From the NCBI GenBank assembly GCA_041663305.1, contig JBAYMT010000001.1, positions 151,925 to 215,924 on the forward strand: a stretch of DNA of 64,000 nt, in the 5' to 3' direction. The notes below the pieces were generated by a model. The model did not search any database and was not told the origin of the DNA. It saw nothing but the letters and a program-made list of their open reading frames with translations. How positions within the stretch are numbered: the stretch's first letter is position 1; each line of letters opens with the position of its first letter. The stretch comes from Minisyncoccus sp041663305. Lineage in GTDB: Bacteria; Patescibacteriota; Minisyncoccia; Minisyncoccales; Minisyncoccaceae. The position numbers were made by a program, and so were the translations under genes. Shown piece after piece: positions 9,501 to 17,031 of the stretch.

Positions 9501-10053
9501 TTATTGCACCATTTTCGATTTCTGAAGTGTTAATGTTTGTTCCTAGAGTTGAAGAAAGAGTTCCATTAGAAAAGACTAAACCTTCGCCCGTAAGATTGTT
9601 ATAGGTATTACTGCCGAGTTTAAACCCATTATTAAAAAATTGTATTCCGCTCCAGGTATTTGCGTTTGAAAAATCAAGCGCAAAAGTGGAGTTTGTAAGT
9701 AATAAGCCGCTCCCAGCCGAGTATTCGGCTTTCTCGGACTCGTCATCCCAAGTTGGTACTCCACCAGATAATCTTAATATCTGGCCATTAGTTCCTACTG
9801 GTAAGGACACCCAATCACTAGAGAGGGCAAATAAAAGTTCACCATCAGTTAAAGGATTTTTTATGTATATAGGAGTCTTTACTCCACAACCAACGTCCGT
9901 GGGCGCACAAGCTGGAGTTAATGTTTCCCCTGGGTCGTACATCATACTTTTGGCATAAACTGGTATTGATAAAACAAATGCAAAAACTATAGTCACCCTT
10001 AATACTTGTCTTGCTAGATATACTTTTTTGTACAATTTTTTGTAAAGTTTCAT
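6544..10053 (-). CDS. Giant secreted surface protein, tail-fibre-like (1169 aa)
   Basis: The N-terminal signal or anchor (residues 14-34, VTIVFAFVLSIPVYA) is followed by MYDPGETLTPACAPTDVGCG, the same start as the paralog at 1-1424. Residues about 60-740 are Asn/Thr/Ser/Gly-rich, with repeated phrases like GALVRQGAWDASANS, RLGIGTSSPDAALTL and RVGIGMNNPSALMHI of the kind found in phage tail-fibre and trimeric beta-helix proteins. Residues about 745-985 look like a concanavalin-type beta sandwich, with the tail EVDYFRTWQDD. A C-terminal helical part (FIANIVIEKPIEALDYFKQ, CIGTLENETC) and a Pro/Asp/Thr-rich tail follow. The role is probably adhesion or envelope structure (inference). Confidence 0.8.
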   Translation of the reverse strand: MKLYKKLYKKVYLARQVLRVTIVFAFVLSIPVYAKSMMYDPGETLTPACAPTDVGCGVKTPIYIKNPLTDGELLFALSSDWVSLPVGTNGQILRLSGGVPTWDDESEKAEYSAGSGLLLTNSTFALDFSNANTWSGIQFFNNGFKLGSNTYNNLTGEGLVFSNGTLSSTLGTNINTSEIENGAITTAKIANGAITFGNIAQNSCANNEIIKWNGSNWACDTDNNNIYTAGTGLSLSSNEFSLNISGLTMESTIDNSDTIPIYNSSTKTTKQISRTDFLSGITGALVRQGAWDASANSPSLTDGNGSQGKYYVVSNAGSQNLGSGIINFTVGDWVVHNGTRWEKINTSNAVDSVFGRIGTITANAHDYNAAQIDNIPNGNISATNVQDVISELDSEKLGTALNNGLVFIGNVSNIATGVTLSGDATISNSGVLTINSNAVTLGNDTNGNYVAGATSNGGLALTGTEGATLGIQLDGSTLVLSSGGLKINLSNANTWTGAQTFGSAIAAPTSSNTINGLVINSGSLSGITDYNQSSGNFAISGTGAFVTGSGAISLNGNTNIANGKTLSLADMTQGSIIFAGSSGVVSQSNNKLYWDNTSNRLGIGTSSPDAALTLAANSTIDSLGELAINSNTSNALILDSGTTGAINIGTNANAKTITLGNTTSGTLLAINAGDATTGSINLDSNTLYIDTVNNRVGIGMNNPSALMHITTTATSSDQDIFKITGPNNTTDLTVNHVGQNFGGIISSGAFINNTSVMSEEFNNPRNTTAATADQAGTIGDYQGWTFDTSSTTATYSTPLSSTGGIMKLSFGTTSTVGSVVGMGRTVANYNAIYLKANLPVLQVKMKPSSTNDTEDYRIGFFTSTTAVATASDASPTNGIYFSNENGTSWVGVVRSSGANVGTVTCPGSISTSQFAVGRIIVESSTAVRFFIDTDASNGVEFQNCGTVTGANPSTALAVGMMYIHNSKTAATFEVDYFRTWQDDSFEDQGIEINSISTENASNALDTNSVKQQFQINDSLISFTDFIANIVIEKPIEALDYFKQTVIKGKDYTTEFVAAKIIAVRGYFDEIFTNRSHQKEVCIGTLENETCIRKEELDNILKNLNASPQPSTTPNNPEPDSDTSPDNPTNIPIIEDVSATENIPIIEDISATEDIPATDTPIENQNNLPQ

Positions 10054-10302
10054 TTAAATTTCGAGTGGAGATAGTATCTCTCTTATTTTTTCAAATTATG
10101 TAATTTAATAAAATGGTTTTTTAAAATTGCACGACAAAAAAACATCTCCATTTTTATTTTTAGAGTTTTTTAGAGAAAGTTTTTTGGTTGCAATTTATTA
10201 TACTAGAGTTTTTTATTTTTTAAAAGTCTTTTAAAATTAGTTTGAAAGCTGTGCGTTGAATTAGTATTTAAATCTTTTTTCTTTATTATTTTATTAAAAA
10301 TA

Positions 10303-10328
10303 AAACCACCCTTTGGGGTGGGTTTTTT
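10303..10328 (-). terminator. Intrinsic terminator of the SRPBCC gene
   Basis: AACCCACCCC-AAA-GGGTGGTT hairpin with a T-rich tail (TTTTATTTTTAA) on the minus strand, 15 bp after the stop at 10343. Confidence 0.8.
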
Positions 10329-10342
10329 GAGAATCGAAATCA

Positions 10343-10792
10343 TTACTTTTCAACTATTCTTCTTAATTCGTCTATAACTGCTTTTTCCCAGTACTTCATT
10401 GAGTACCAACGAATAAGTGGCAGAGCGACCACGCGTAGCCATGCCTTATGAATTGAAACTTGATAAGTATAGTTAATTAAGGTTCCTTCTGGATGTTCAG
10501 AAAGCAACAATTCTTCGTGACCGGAAGTTCCAAACTTAGGATTTTCGTTATCCGAAGTAAATCCTTTTCCAGGGAGGATCTGGGTTTTCATTTTTACAGG
10601 AAAATTTTGGCCGAACGATTTGACGTTTGCGCTCATTTCAAAATTATTCCCCTCTTGCCCTATGACTTTTATAGATTCTGCAACTTTCGGAAAATACTTG
10701 GGCCATTTTTCAAAGTCGGTTATTACGCTAAACACCTCCGCTATAGGAGCTTTGATGAGCCATTTAGCATGAAGCGTGAGATCTTCTTTCAT
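10343..10792 (-). CDS. SRPBCC (polyketide cyclase/START-like) protein
   Basis: About 149 aa from Met at 10792; an upstream in-frame Met at 10810 gives 155 aa. The pattern HAKWLIKAPIAEVFSVITDFEKWPKYFP...VKSFGQNFPVKMKTQILPGKG...HEELLLSEHPEGTLINYTYQVSI is the SRPBCC beta-grip fold with a hydrophobic ligand cavity. Members bind lipids, quinones or polyketides. The substrate is not predictable. It is a single-gene unit with its own terminator. Confidence 0.7.
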   Translation of the reverse strand: MKEDLTLHAKWLIKAPIAEVFSVITDFEKWPKYFPKVAESIKVIGQEGNNFEMSANVKSFGQNFPVKMKTQILPGKGFTSDNENPKFGTSGHEELLLSEHPEGTLINYTYQVSIHKAWLRVVALPLIRWYSMKYWEKAVIDELRRIVEK

Positions 10793-10839
10793 ATGCCTAG
10801 ATTTTATCATATTTTTTTGAATAAGCTAATTTAATATTA

Positions 10840-10980
10840 GTAATTAGTAACTCGTAACTAGTAATTGGTACTTTGTAGCTTGCCTTTCGGCAAAACTTAA
10901 AAACATTTTAGGAGATTCCCCTCTTCAGGGGAACGACAAAACTTTTGTCTGCCTGAGACAAAAGTCTTCGAATCTTTCGA
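10840..10980. repeat. AATTnGTA tandem repeat plus GATTCCC...GGAACGACA block (copy 1)
   Basis: Short degenerate heptamer-like repeats (taattagtaactcgtaact, then agtaattggtac) run into hairpin-rich sequence (gcttgcctttcggcaa, then ttaggagattcccctc). Related stretches lie at about 17790, 32895, 45350 and 51245. Non-coding and dispersed. Confidence 0.6.
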
Positions 10981-10986
10981 GTTTAT

Positions 10987-11003
10987 GGAGAGGGAGGGAT
11001 TCG
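10987..11003. repeat. Left direct repeat of the defence island (att-like)
   Basis: GGAGAGGGAGGGATTCG is identical to positions 15610-15626 inside the 3' end of tRNA-Ser(GCT), in the same orientation 4.6 kb away. It marks the left edge of the restriction/abortive-infection island. Confidence 0.65.
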
Positions 11004-11077
11004 CCTCCAAATACATTTTTGCTAAAATTTTTTGGAGGCCTGGCTCGGGCTCAGTCAGCCCTGTGCCTTCGAATCCC
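10996..11077 (-). mobile_element. tRNA-associated structured element, copy E1
   Basis: Core in minus orientation: P1 GGGATTCG/CGAATCCC, then GGC/GCC over an internal loop with hairpin GGGCT-GACTG-AGCCC, then a long stem GCCTCC/GGAGGC in which the family's GA/GA step is replaced by C-G pairs. The 3' flank matches the tRNA-Ser(GCT) 3' end (see 15606-15695). The other flank (GTTGGAACGGTCGGGATTCG) is the reverse complement of the 3' end of a different tRNA that is not in this window. The element is now separated from its tRNA by the island. Confidence 0.7.
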
Positions 11078-11109
11078 GACCGTTCCAACAACAAAAGAAG
11101 ATGCTATAA

Positions 11110-11309
11110 TAGCATCTTCTTTTATTGGCGGTGGCGATGTCCGCAAGTTAGAACCGAAAAAGTGGCTTAACTTCACGGATATTGATAAAAGTATACAGGA
11201 ATTACGGGTTATCTTCAAAGTCCATCCTGAATGGTTTGAGACACCTAATCCAAAGTCAGTTAAGGGTAAAAACGAGGTGGATTATTCCTTGGTTGATACG
11301 TTCTCTTGA
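11110..11309 (+). pseudogene. Possible 3' remnant of a coding gene
   Basis: The frame reads about 60 protein-like residues (RKLEPKKWLNFTDIDKSIQE, then a stretch ending in DYSLVDTFS) and then stops. Upstream the frame runs into the repeat element and a terminator hairpin, so no credible native start exists. It overlaps the end of the convergent AbiV-like gene by 28 bp. Likely a truncated gene left at the island edge. Family unknown. Confidence 0.35.
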
Positions 11310-12850
11310 TCCTCTTTCAAATTCTCGAAGTATTCTTTGGCTTTGAGTTGCATGTAATAGTCACAATAGATCTTCATGGCGATCACCTCCGTAAGAGTTA
11401 TCGGGTGATGCTTCTCGTGTTTAACATCGGCTTCGAGTACCATGCCCAGATTAAGTGTTTTATCGATATCCTTCATCTCTTTGATCTTCTCAAGTTGTTT
11501 CTTCGCGACTTCCTTGAAATCACTCGTGCCGTCCCAGTCGCCAAATGCCCGAGTAGCGGCCTTTAGAGCTTTGTAAAAACTCTCGAATGCATTGGCTTCA
11601 AGCGGCAAGTGTATGTCGACCTTGCTGAAACATGTAAGCCCCATTGCGTACTCCTTCAGAAACTCCTCAAGTTTCTTAGACTCTCGCATAAAAAGAGCGA
11701 CTAAGTGGTAAACATTCCTCACTGCATTTTGGTCGAGTACGAGCTTCGCCTCGTCAAAACCAACATGCAATCTTTTATGGGGTGCAACGCGGAGTTTTAT
11801 CGAACCGTTTGGGTCTGCTTCAAGATCTACAATGTCCTCATAGTATGTCCAGATGTCTTTTTGTACGTTCCACCAAAAAACACCCAAGGTACCGACGTTG
11901 AACGCCAGTACAACCGTTTTCGCCATGAACAATCCGTGTTCCCAGACGTAGTTCGTATGGAGACCTTTTGGTAAGGTAAAGTCAATGAGCATCTCGCCTT
12001 TTGTTAGTTTGGTTGCATCCTTGCGGTCGGATTTGTATATTTTGATGCCATTCACTCCCTTGTTCCAATCAACGAAAGCGTTGTTTCGGATTGAATGAGA
12101 GGGGGTTTGTATCCTGATTCTCATCCGGTATTTCGGCGCAAATGCTTCTTCGCCCTCCGGCTTCTTACGCCGCAATTCCTTCTCAGCATACTCACGCATT
12201 TCAGTCTCGTTTTTACTATAGAGCTCGCGTAGCCACTTGATCCACTCCTTCCCATTCGCAACTTCCGCAAGTTTCTTCAGAGATGCTGAGCTGAAGATTT
12301 GCTTTCGATACTCAACGTCTTCCACAACTGAAAAAAACCATGTGATTTCTTCGACATCACCTTTTTCAAACTCAGTTAGCTCGCTAGCCTTCTCGACCTC
12401 GAGACGTGCACGAGCAAGCTCTACGAGGGTCTTTGCCTCTCCATCCCTTACACGCCCATCAAATGCCAAAGGATTTTTGGGGTCAGTATAAAGGGTCTCG
12501 AGCCGTCTCTCGTGCAATGTTGTCGCGAGAAAGCGATTCTGCTCAATACTCTCTTTTGTGAACTTAGTGTTGCGTAGCATGCTTCCGCCCCAAAATGCCC
12601 AAAAGAGTTTCCTTATGTGCTCATCAGTTGGGAGTTCTTCTTTCCCCGTATGTGCAGTATGAGACATAAAATTAATTGTGCTCAAAATGGAGACCCCGAC
12701 TTCCTCCAGAGCAAGGAGTGCTAGGTGAAAACAGATAGGATCAACTCCTTTGCCCAGCTCTCGCTCCGCTGTAGCCAAAAGAGCCTCCGCACTTGCCAGG
12801 CATGTTTCTCTTACTTTTTTGAGATGTTCATGACGTTCTTCAGGGGTCAT
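11282..12850 (-). CDS. AbiV/HEPN-like abortive infection protein
   Basis: 522 aa. The N-terminal helical region (CLASAEALLATAERELGKG...FHLALLALEEVGVSIL) resembles the AbiV/HEPN pattern of an Ala/Leu-rich helix followed by 'A..ALEE.GK'. The remaining about 430 residues are unrecognised, with charged helices near 200-240 and a beta-rich middle. Base composition is clearly richer in G+C than neighbouring genes, which supports recent transfer. It sits in a restriction-modification island and is divergent from a LexA-like repressor. The assignment to abortive infection is by weak motif plus context. Confidence 0.5.
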   Translation of the reverse strand: MTPEERHEHLKKVRETCLASAEALLATAERELGKGVDPICFHLALLALEEVGVSILSTINFMSHTAHTGKEELPTDEHIRKLFWAFWGGSMLRNTKFTKESIEQNRFLATTLHERRLETLYTDPKNPLAFDGRVRDGEAKTLVELARARLEVEKASELTEFEKGDVEEITWFFSVVEDVEYRKQIFSSASLKKLAEVANGKEWIKWLRELYSKNETEMREYAEKELRRKKPEGEEAFAPKYRMRIRIQTPSHSIRNNAFVDWNKGVNGIKIYKSDRKDATKLTKGEMLIDFTLPKGLHTNYVWEHGLFMAKTVVLAFNVGTLGVFWWNVQKDIWTYYEDIVDLEADPNGSIKLRVAPHKRLHVGFDEAKLVLDQNAVRNVYHLVALFMRESKKLEEFLKEYAMGLTCFSKVDIHLPLEANAFESFYKALKAATRAFGDWDGTSDFKEVAKKQLEKIKEMKDIDKTLNLGMVLEADVKHEKHHPITLTEVIAMKIYCDYYMQLKAKEYFENLKEDQENVSTKE

Positions 12851-12872
12851 AGAAATTTCTTAAATAGCATGT

Positions 12873-12934
12873 CTTTAGGTGTGGATAAATCGACTTGATT
12901 AGGTTTATATAAGGTATTATACTTTAGGTATGGA
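12873..12934 (+). promoter_or_regulatory. Promoter of the LexA-like gene with a duplicated 13-nt motif
   Basis: TTGATT (12895-12900), 17-nt spacer, TATACT (12918-12923). The ATG at 12930 lies 6 nt after the -10 box, so the transcript is probably leaderless. CTTTAGGT(G/A)TGGA occurs at 12873-12885 and 12922-12934, flanking the promoter, and could be the autorepressor operator (inference). Confidence 0.55.
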
Positions 12935-13556
12935 AAAGAAGTCAAGCATAGGGATAGGCAGGCCATCCAAACGGCAGGCCGAAATCCTACAATTCGTCAC
13001 TGAATTCAGAAAAAAGAAAGGATATGCCCCCTCCCTAGCGGAAATAGCGGATAATTTTGATGTGTCTGTTCCCACTGTTCACCAACATGTTTCCTATCTC
13101 AAAAGAAAACACCTACTCACAACAGAGAGAGGCAAAAGGCGGTCTATTCAAGCAATGAGTATTAATAAAAGCGGTGTGATAGAAATACCGCTTATGGGTC
13201 TGATTGCCGCGGGTGGACCGATTGAGGCAATTCGAGATCCCCGGCCAATAGAGGTGCCACGCAATATGGTTTCTGCTGGTGCAAATTTCTATGCTCTGAA
13301 AGTTGCTGGTACTAGCATGATTGAGGATGGCATTTTTGATGGAGATATTGTTATCGTAAGAGATCAGCAAACAGTAGATGATGGAGAAAAAGCCGTTGCG
13401 TATTTGCCCGACAGGGATACCGTGACTTTGAAAAGAATCTATCGCGATAAAAACCGAATCAAACTAGTTCCTGCGAACAAAAGTATGAAGCCCTTTTACG
13501 AAACAAATGTCGAAATACAAGGAAAGGTTGTCGGGGTACTTAGAAAAGAAAACTAA
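12930..13556 (+). CDS. LexA-like SOS repressor
   Basis: 208 aa, full length. Winged helix-turn-helix at about residues 13-75 (RQAEILQFVTEFRKKKGYAP, HQHVSYLKRKHLL). The S24 autoprotease domain has an Ala94-Gly95 cleavage site (GLIAAGGPI), the nucleophile Ser129 (AGTSMIEDG) and the general base Lys168 (VTLKRIY). It would repress genes until RecA* triggers self-cleavage. It lies in a defence island next to a methyltransferase and divergent from an AbiV-like toxin, so it may be an island-specific DNA-damage switch rather than the only cellular LexA. Confidence 0.85.
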   Translation: MEKKSSIGIGRPSKRQAEILQFVTEFRKKKGYAPSLAEIADNFDVSVPTVHQHVSYLKRKHLLTTERGKRRSIQAMSINKSGVIEIPLMGLIAAGGPIEAIRDPRPIEVPRNMVSAGANFYALKVAGTSMIEDGIFDGDIVIVRDQQTVDDGEKAVAYLPDRDTVTLKRIYRDKNRIKLVPANKSMKPFYETNVEIQGKVVGVLRKEN

Positions 13557-13581
13557 AAATGCTAAAATAAACTAAGGATTT

Positions 13582-14727
13582 ATGAAGAAAAAAGAAATTA
13601 AATTTAAATTAGCAGAATTATTCTCCGGACCTGGCGGACTTGCTCTTGGTGCAATCCGATCTTTTGCTGAAAATAAAGATACTATTTATGGTATTGAGCC
13701 GGTTTGGGCAAATGATTACGATGCGGATACTTGTAAAACATACGCTCGCAATATCCATAATGGAAACGAAGATGGTGTTGTCTGCGCAGATGTTAGAGAA
13801 ATCGATTTTACAAAAGTACCAAAATTTGATGTCCTTGCCTTTGGTTTTCCTTGCAATGATTTTAGTGTTGTGGGTGAACAGAAAGGTTTTGATGGAAAAT
13901 TTGGACCTCTCTATTCACACGGGGTTAGAGCAATAAATACACATAATCCTAAGTGGTTTATTGCGGAAAATGTTAGTGGTTTACAAAGCGCAAATGGCGG
14001 GAATGCTTTTAAGCAAATTTTAAAAGATCTTGGCTCAGCAGGAAAAGGTTATGTTCTTACACCACATTTGTATAAGTTTGAAGAATACGGAGTGCCACAA
14101 CAAAGACATCGAATTGTTATCATCGGCATAAGAAAAGATTTAGGGCTACAATTCAAAGTTCCTGCTCCAACTACAAAATACAATCACGTAAGCGCACGTG
14201 AAGCAATAGAAAACCCACGAATATTAGACGATGCTCAAAATCATGAGCCAACAAAGCAATCTGCAGGCGTTGTCGAGCGACTCAAGCATATCCCAGCTGG
14301 AGAAAATGCTTGGTATGAGGGCATACCTCAACATTTAAGACTAAATGTGAAAGGCGCTCGAATGAGTCAAATCTATAAACGATTAGATCCCAAAAAACCT
14401 TCCTACACCATCACAGGAAGTGGTGGAGGAGGGACACATGTTTATCATTGGTCAGAACATAGAGCACTCACAAACCGAGAAAGGGCGAGGTTACAATCCT
14501 TTCCTGATAATTTTGTATTTGAAGGTTCAAAGGAAAGCGCAAGGAAGCAAATCGGCATGGCTGTGCCTCCAGTTGGAGCGCAAGCTATAATTTCTGCTGT
14601 ACTAAAAACTTTTGCTGGAATCCCATATGAATCAGTTGAATCAAAACTCACGAACGGAGAAGCGAATGCTCAAGCTATAGCAAGTTTGTTTGAGGATACA
14701 AAAATAGGAACTACAGTTGTTTTATAA
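13582..14727 (+). CDS. DNA (cytosine-5-)-methyltransferase
   Basis: 381 aa with all core C5-MTase motifs: I (AELFSGPGGLALG, 11-23), IV (GFPCNDFSVVG, catalytic Cys91), VI (ENV, 129-131), VIII (QQRHRI, 173-178), a target-recognition region at about 200-300, and IX/X (RARLQSFPDNF, IGMAVPPVGAQAI). It methylates cytosine to protect host DNA from the partner nuclease. It starts 26 bp after the LexA-like gene and its end overlaps the convergent restriction gene by 17 bp. Recognition sequence not predictable. Confidence 0.9.
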   Translation: MKKKEIKFKLAELFSGPGGLALGAIRSFAENKDTIYGIEPVWANDYDADTCKTYARNIHNGNEDGVVCADVREIDFTKVPKFDVLAFGFPCNDFSVVGEQKGFDGKFGPLYSHGVRAINTHNPKWFIAENVSGLQSANGGNAFKQILKDLGSAGKGYVLTPHLYKFEEYGVPQQRHRIVIIGIRKDLGLQFKVPAPTTKYNHVSAREAIENPRILDDAQNHEPTKQSAGVVERLKHIPAGENAWYEGIPQHLRLNVKGARMSQIYKRLDPKKPSYTITGSGGGGTHVYHWSEHRALTNRERARLQSFPDNFVFEGSKESARKQIGMAVPPVGAQAIISAVLKTFAGIPYESVESKLTNGEANAQAIASLFEDTKIGTTVVL

Positions 14728-15550
14728 GTCTTTCCCAATCTTTCCTTGTCTTCTTTAATCGTCCTGACTCGATAACAAATCTAATCCCGTCAAAATCTTG
14801 TCCAGGAATTCCACTAACTTCTCTCAAGTCTGAATAGTGGCACCAGCCCGCAACTTCACAGGGTATATTTACAAAATCTGGCATTAAGTCTTTATATTTT
14901 GAATAGTGAGGCTTGTTTTTAACCGCCTCGTTTACTTCTTCTTTGGTAAGTCTTAGTAAATGATCATCTGGAATATCGGGGCGGCAATAGATGTAAATAT
15001 CTGACCTTCGCTCTTTAATTTTTATCTCGTTTTCTCCTAGCACCAAGAAAGCACTTTTTGGTTTTGAGGACTTTATACCAACACCAATTTTAGGTGTTCT
15101 CATTTTGCCATTTTCTGAAATCCCAGCTATATCTTGCAAAACAATATTATCTCGAATATCAAAATCCAATTCGACATCCAATCCAAACTCTCTTTTTAGA
15201 AATTTTTTAACGGCGACTTCTCCCAGCTGACCTTTTACCCAATTTGTAATCTTTTGCCCGAATTCTCTTTGTCGTCCAGTTCCAAAATCTGATTGTACAT
15301 AATTTCTGAAATGTTGTGCGAGTGCAAAATCTAAACAAAGAGCGTAGTCCTCTTTATCTAATTCAACAGTTCTCCACGCTAAACCCTCTTTCCATTTAAA
15401 CAAGACATCTTGATCGAAATAGAAACGCCCTCTGCCACCATTCCTGTCTATGCACGGAAACTCAGCCGCATTTTTGAAGTAATTATCAAAAGTCTTGTCA
15501 TCAAGACCCAGATATTCAATGGCTTCTTTTTTGGTGAGTAATTTCTGCAT
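14711..15550 (-). CDS. Putative type II restriction endonuclease with N-terminal HTH
   Basis: 279 aa. N-terminal excisionase/MerR-like helix-turn-helix (LLTKKEAIEYLGLDDKTFDNYF, about residues 3-50). The remainder holds a plausible PD-(D/E)XK core: a Glu in GEVAVKKFL (about 129), Asp in the following strands, and GVGIKSSKPKSAFLV, where the I-K-S segment could supply the catalytic Lys. Convergent and overlapping with the C5 methyltransferase gene, which is the main evidence for its being the cognate nuclease. Fold assignment is tentative. Confidence 0.65.
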   Translation of the reverse strand: MQKLLTKKEAIEYLGLDDKTFDNYFKNAAEFPCIDRNGGRGRFYFDQDVLFKWKEGLAWRTVELDKEDYALCLDFALAQHFRNYVQSDFGTGRQREFGQKITNWVKGQLGEVAVKKFLKREFGLDVELDFDIRDNIVLQDIAGISENGKMRTPKIGVGIKSSKPKSAFLVLGENEIKIKERRSDIYIYCRPDIPDDHLLRLTKEEVNEAVKNKPHYSKYKDLMPDFVNIPCEVAGWCHYSDLREVSGIPGQDFDGIRFVIESGRLKKTRKDWERLIKQL

Positions 15551-15605
15551 AATCTTATTTTATGCCCAAGAACCTTTATTTTACTTCGGTTCGAACTTGG
15601 ACATC

Positions 15606-15695
15606 TGGCGGAGAGGGAGGGATTCGAACCCTCGAACCGTTTTCACAGTTAACACCTTAGCAGGGTGCCCCATTCGGCCACTCTGGCACCTCTCC
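15606..15695 (-). tRNA. tRNA-Ser(GCT)
   Basis: Acceptor GGAGAGG/CCTCTCC, long variable arm, anticodon loop CTGCTAA giving GCT, T-loop TTCGAAT. CCA is encoded (15606-15608). Its 3' end is repeated at 10987-11003 and forms the right edge of the defence island. Confidence 0.95.
15610..15626. repeat. Right direct repeat of the defence island (att-like)
   Basis: GGAGAGGGAGGGATTCG within the tRNA-Ser(GCT) T-arm/acceptor, identical to 10987-11003. Confidence 0.65.
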
Positions 15696-15771
15696 AATAT
15701 TTCAATATAACCATACTATATAAAAAAGGAGGTTAGGTCAATATTCATTTTTTTGTATAAAAAAACAGGGG

Positions 15772-16182
15772 TTACTGGACACTATAGGTAATGTAAATAT
15801 ATATTATCGATCCCCTTTCCCCCGTTTGTTTTCGCACTTCGTACCCAAATTCAGATATATTGCCCAGCTTGGTTTTGATGTAATTTTCCCAGTTGGACTG
15901 TTTTTTACTGATGGTGCTTACGATAAGCATTGTAAGCCTATCGGCACTACTTGAATAGAAGATTTTCCACCCATGCTCGTCATTCGAACTTCTGTCTCCC
16001 TTTGGAAGAAATTTACAAATTCGAATTACTTCCATCATGCCTTCTTTTCTCAGTTTTTCTTCATTTGTTTCTAGCATCGAAACTAAGATGGCAACAGTTT
16101 CGTTGCTTTTTACTACTCCGAGTGCTTTCCTAATAACAGCATCAATATCGTACACTGTTTCACTGTTTTTTGTAATGTTCAT
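15772..16182 (-). CDS. Hypothetical protein
   Basis: 136 aa from ATG 16182, which has a strong GAGGTG ribosome site 6 nt upstream; this start is preferred over the open frame up to 16218. Soluble, charged, with C-terminal beta strands (RGSIIYIYITYSV). No recognised family. It sits alone just outside the island, between tRNA-Ser and a divergent membrane protein gene. Confidence 0.6.
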   Translation of the reverse strand: MNITKNSETVYDIDAVIRKALGVVKSNETVAILVSMLETNEEKLRKEGMMEVIRICKFLPKGDRSSNDEHGWKIFYSSSADRLTMLIVSTISKKQSNWENYIKTKLGNISEFGYEVRKQTGERGSIIYIYITYSVQ

Positions 16183-16298
16183 TTTTTCACCTCTTTTGAT
16201 ACAATGGAAAAATAACATAAAAAGTTGAGTTTGGCAATGTCGCTGCCCTGTTAATGTTTTGCTAGACTTTTATATTAATTGTTTTATAATTAAGGCAT

Positions 16299-16628
16299 AT
16301 GAAAAACATAACATATTATTTAGCGAGAATATTATCTATTATTATCGTAGGGTTTTTTGCTTTGTTCATACTCGAAGGGTTTGGTCCTGGGTTTGGTTGG
16401 CAAGATTCTCTGTCTCATTTAATCCCTACTTTGGTTATTTTGGGAGTAACTATTGTTGCTTGGAAGAAGCCAATAATCGGATCATGGTTCTTTATGATCT
16501 TAGGATTATACTTCTTGACTTCTTATGTTCTTGATGGAAATTATTGGCTCGGGGTTTTAGTAGGAGGCATCCCTTTAATAACAGGCATATTATTCTTGCT
16601 AGAGGGAATGAAAAAAACTGCCAAATAG
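16299..16628 (+). CDS. Small membrane protein (DUF7670-like)
   Basis: 109 aa with four predicted membrane helices (ILSIIIVGFFALFILEGF, HLIPTLVILGVTIVAW, WFFMILGLYFLTSYVL, LGVLVGGIPLITGILFLLEG) and a GFGWQDSLSHLIPT loop typical of this small integral-membrane family. Function unknown. The terminator overlaps the last codons. Confidence 0.7.
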   Translation: MKNITYYLARILSIIIVGFFALFILEGFGPGFGWQDSLSHLIPTLVILGVTIVAWKKPIIGSWFFMILGLYFLTSYVLDGNYWLGVLVGGIPLITGILFLLEGMKKTAK

Positions 16629-16639
16629 GCAGTTTTTTT
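16618..16639 (+). terminator. Intrinsic terminator
   Basis: ACTGCC-AAATA-GGCAGT followed by seven T; overlaps the stop of the small membrane protein gene. Confidence 0.85.
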
Positions 16640-16719
16640 GTGCAACTTTTTTGTTTTTTGAACGTATTATTTTAGTATAACAAGGGTTAATAGATAATTG
16701 TCGGTTATACAAATAAATA

Positions 16720-16989
16720 ATGAGCAAAAAAACAAAATATACTATAATAGTAATAATAGTAACCGCGGCGATTGTCGGAGCTATATACTTTGTGCAGAAC
16801 AAGCCGGCTGCCAATGAAAACCAAACAAATGTTTTACAGCAATTGAATGGCGGACAAATGATGCCTGACGGAGGCGCTGGCGGACCACCCGATGGTGGTA
16901 CCCCACCCGAAGGAATGCCCGAGGGAGGAACTCCTCCTAGCGGTGCACCTTCTGGATCTCAACCATCTGGTAGCGCTGGAGGAAACTAA
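16720..16989 (+). CDS. Small anchored Gly/Pro-rich protein
   Basis: 89 aa. N-terminal membrane anchor (YTIIVIIVTAAIVGAIYFV, about residues 7-25), then an extracytoplasmic low-complexity tail of GG, PP and SG repeats (PPDGGTPPEGMPEGGTPPSG). Probably membrane-anchored and exposed. Function unknown. It has its own terminator immediately after. Confidence 0.6.
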   Translation: MSKKTKYTIIVIIVTAAIVGAIYFVQNKPAANENQTNVLQQLNGGQMMPDGGAGGPPDGGTPPEGMPEGGTPPSGAPSGSQPSGSAGGN

Positions 16990-17001
16990 TGGTAAAACAA
17001 A

Positions 17002-17027
17002 AGCACTGCTTTTTGCAGTGTTTTTTG
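17002..17027 (+). terminator. Intrinsic terminator
   Basis: GCACTGC-TTTT-GCAGTG then TTTTTTG, following the Gly/Pro-rich protein gene. Confidence 0.8.
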
Positions 17028-17031
17028 TTTT

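Noticed and set aside
15495..15710. Frame encoding RRGRDSNPRT across tRNA-Ser(GCT)
   Set aside because: Translation of the reverse strand of a tRNA gene; a familiar false gene.
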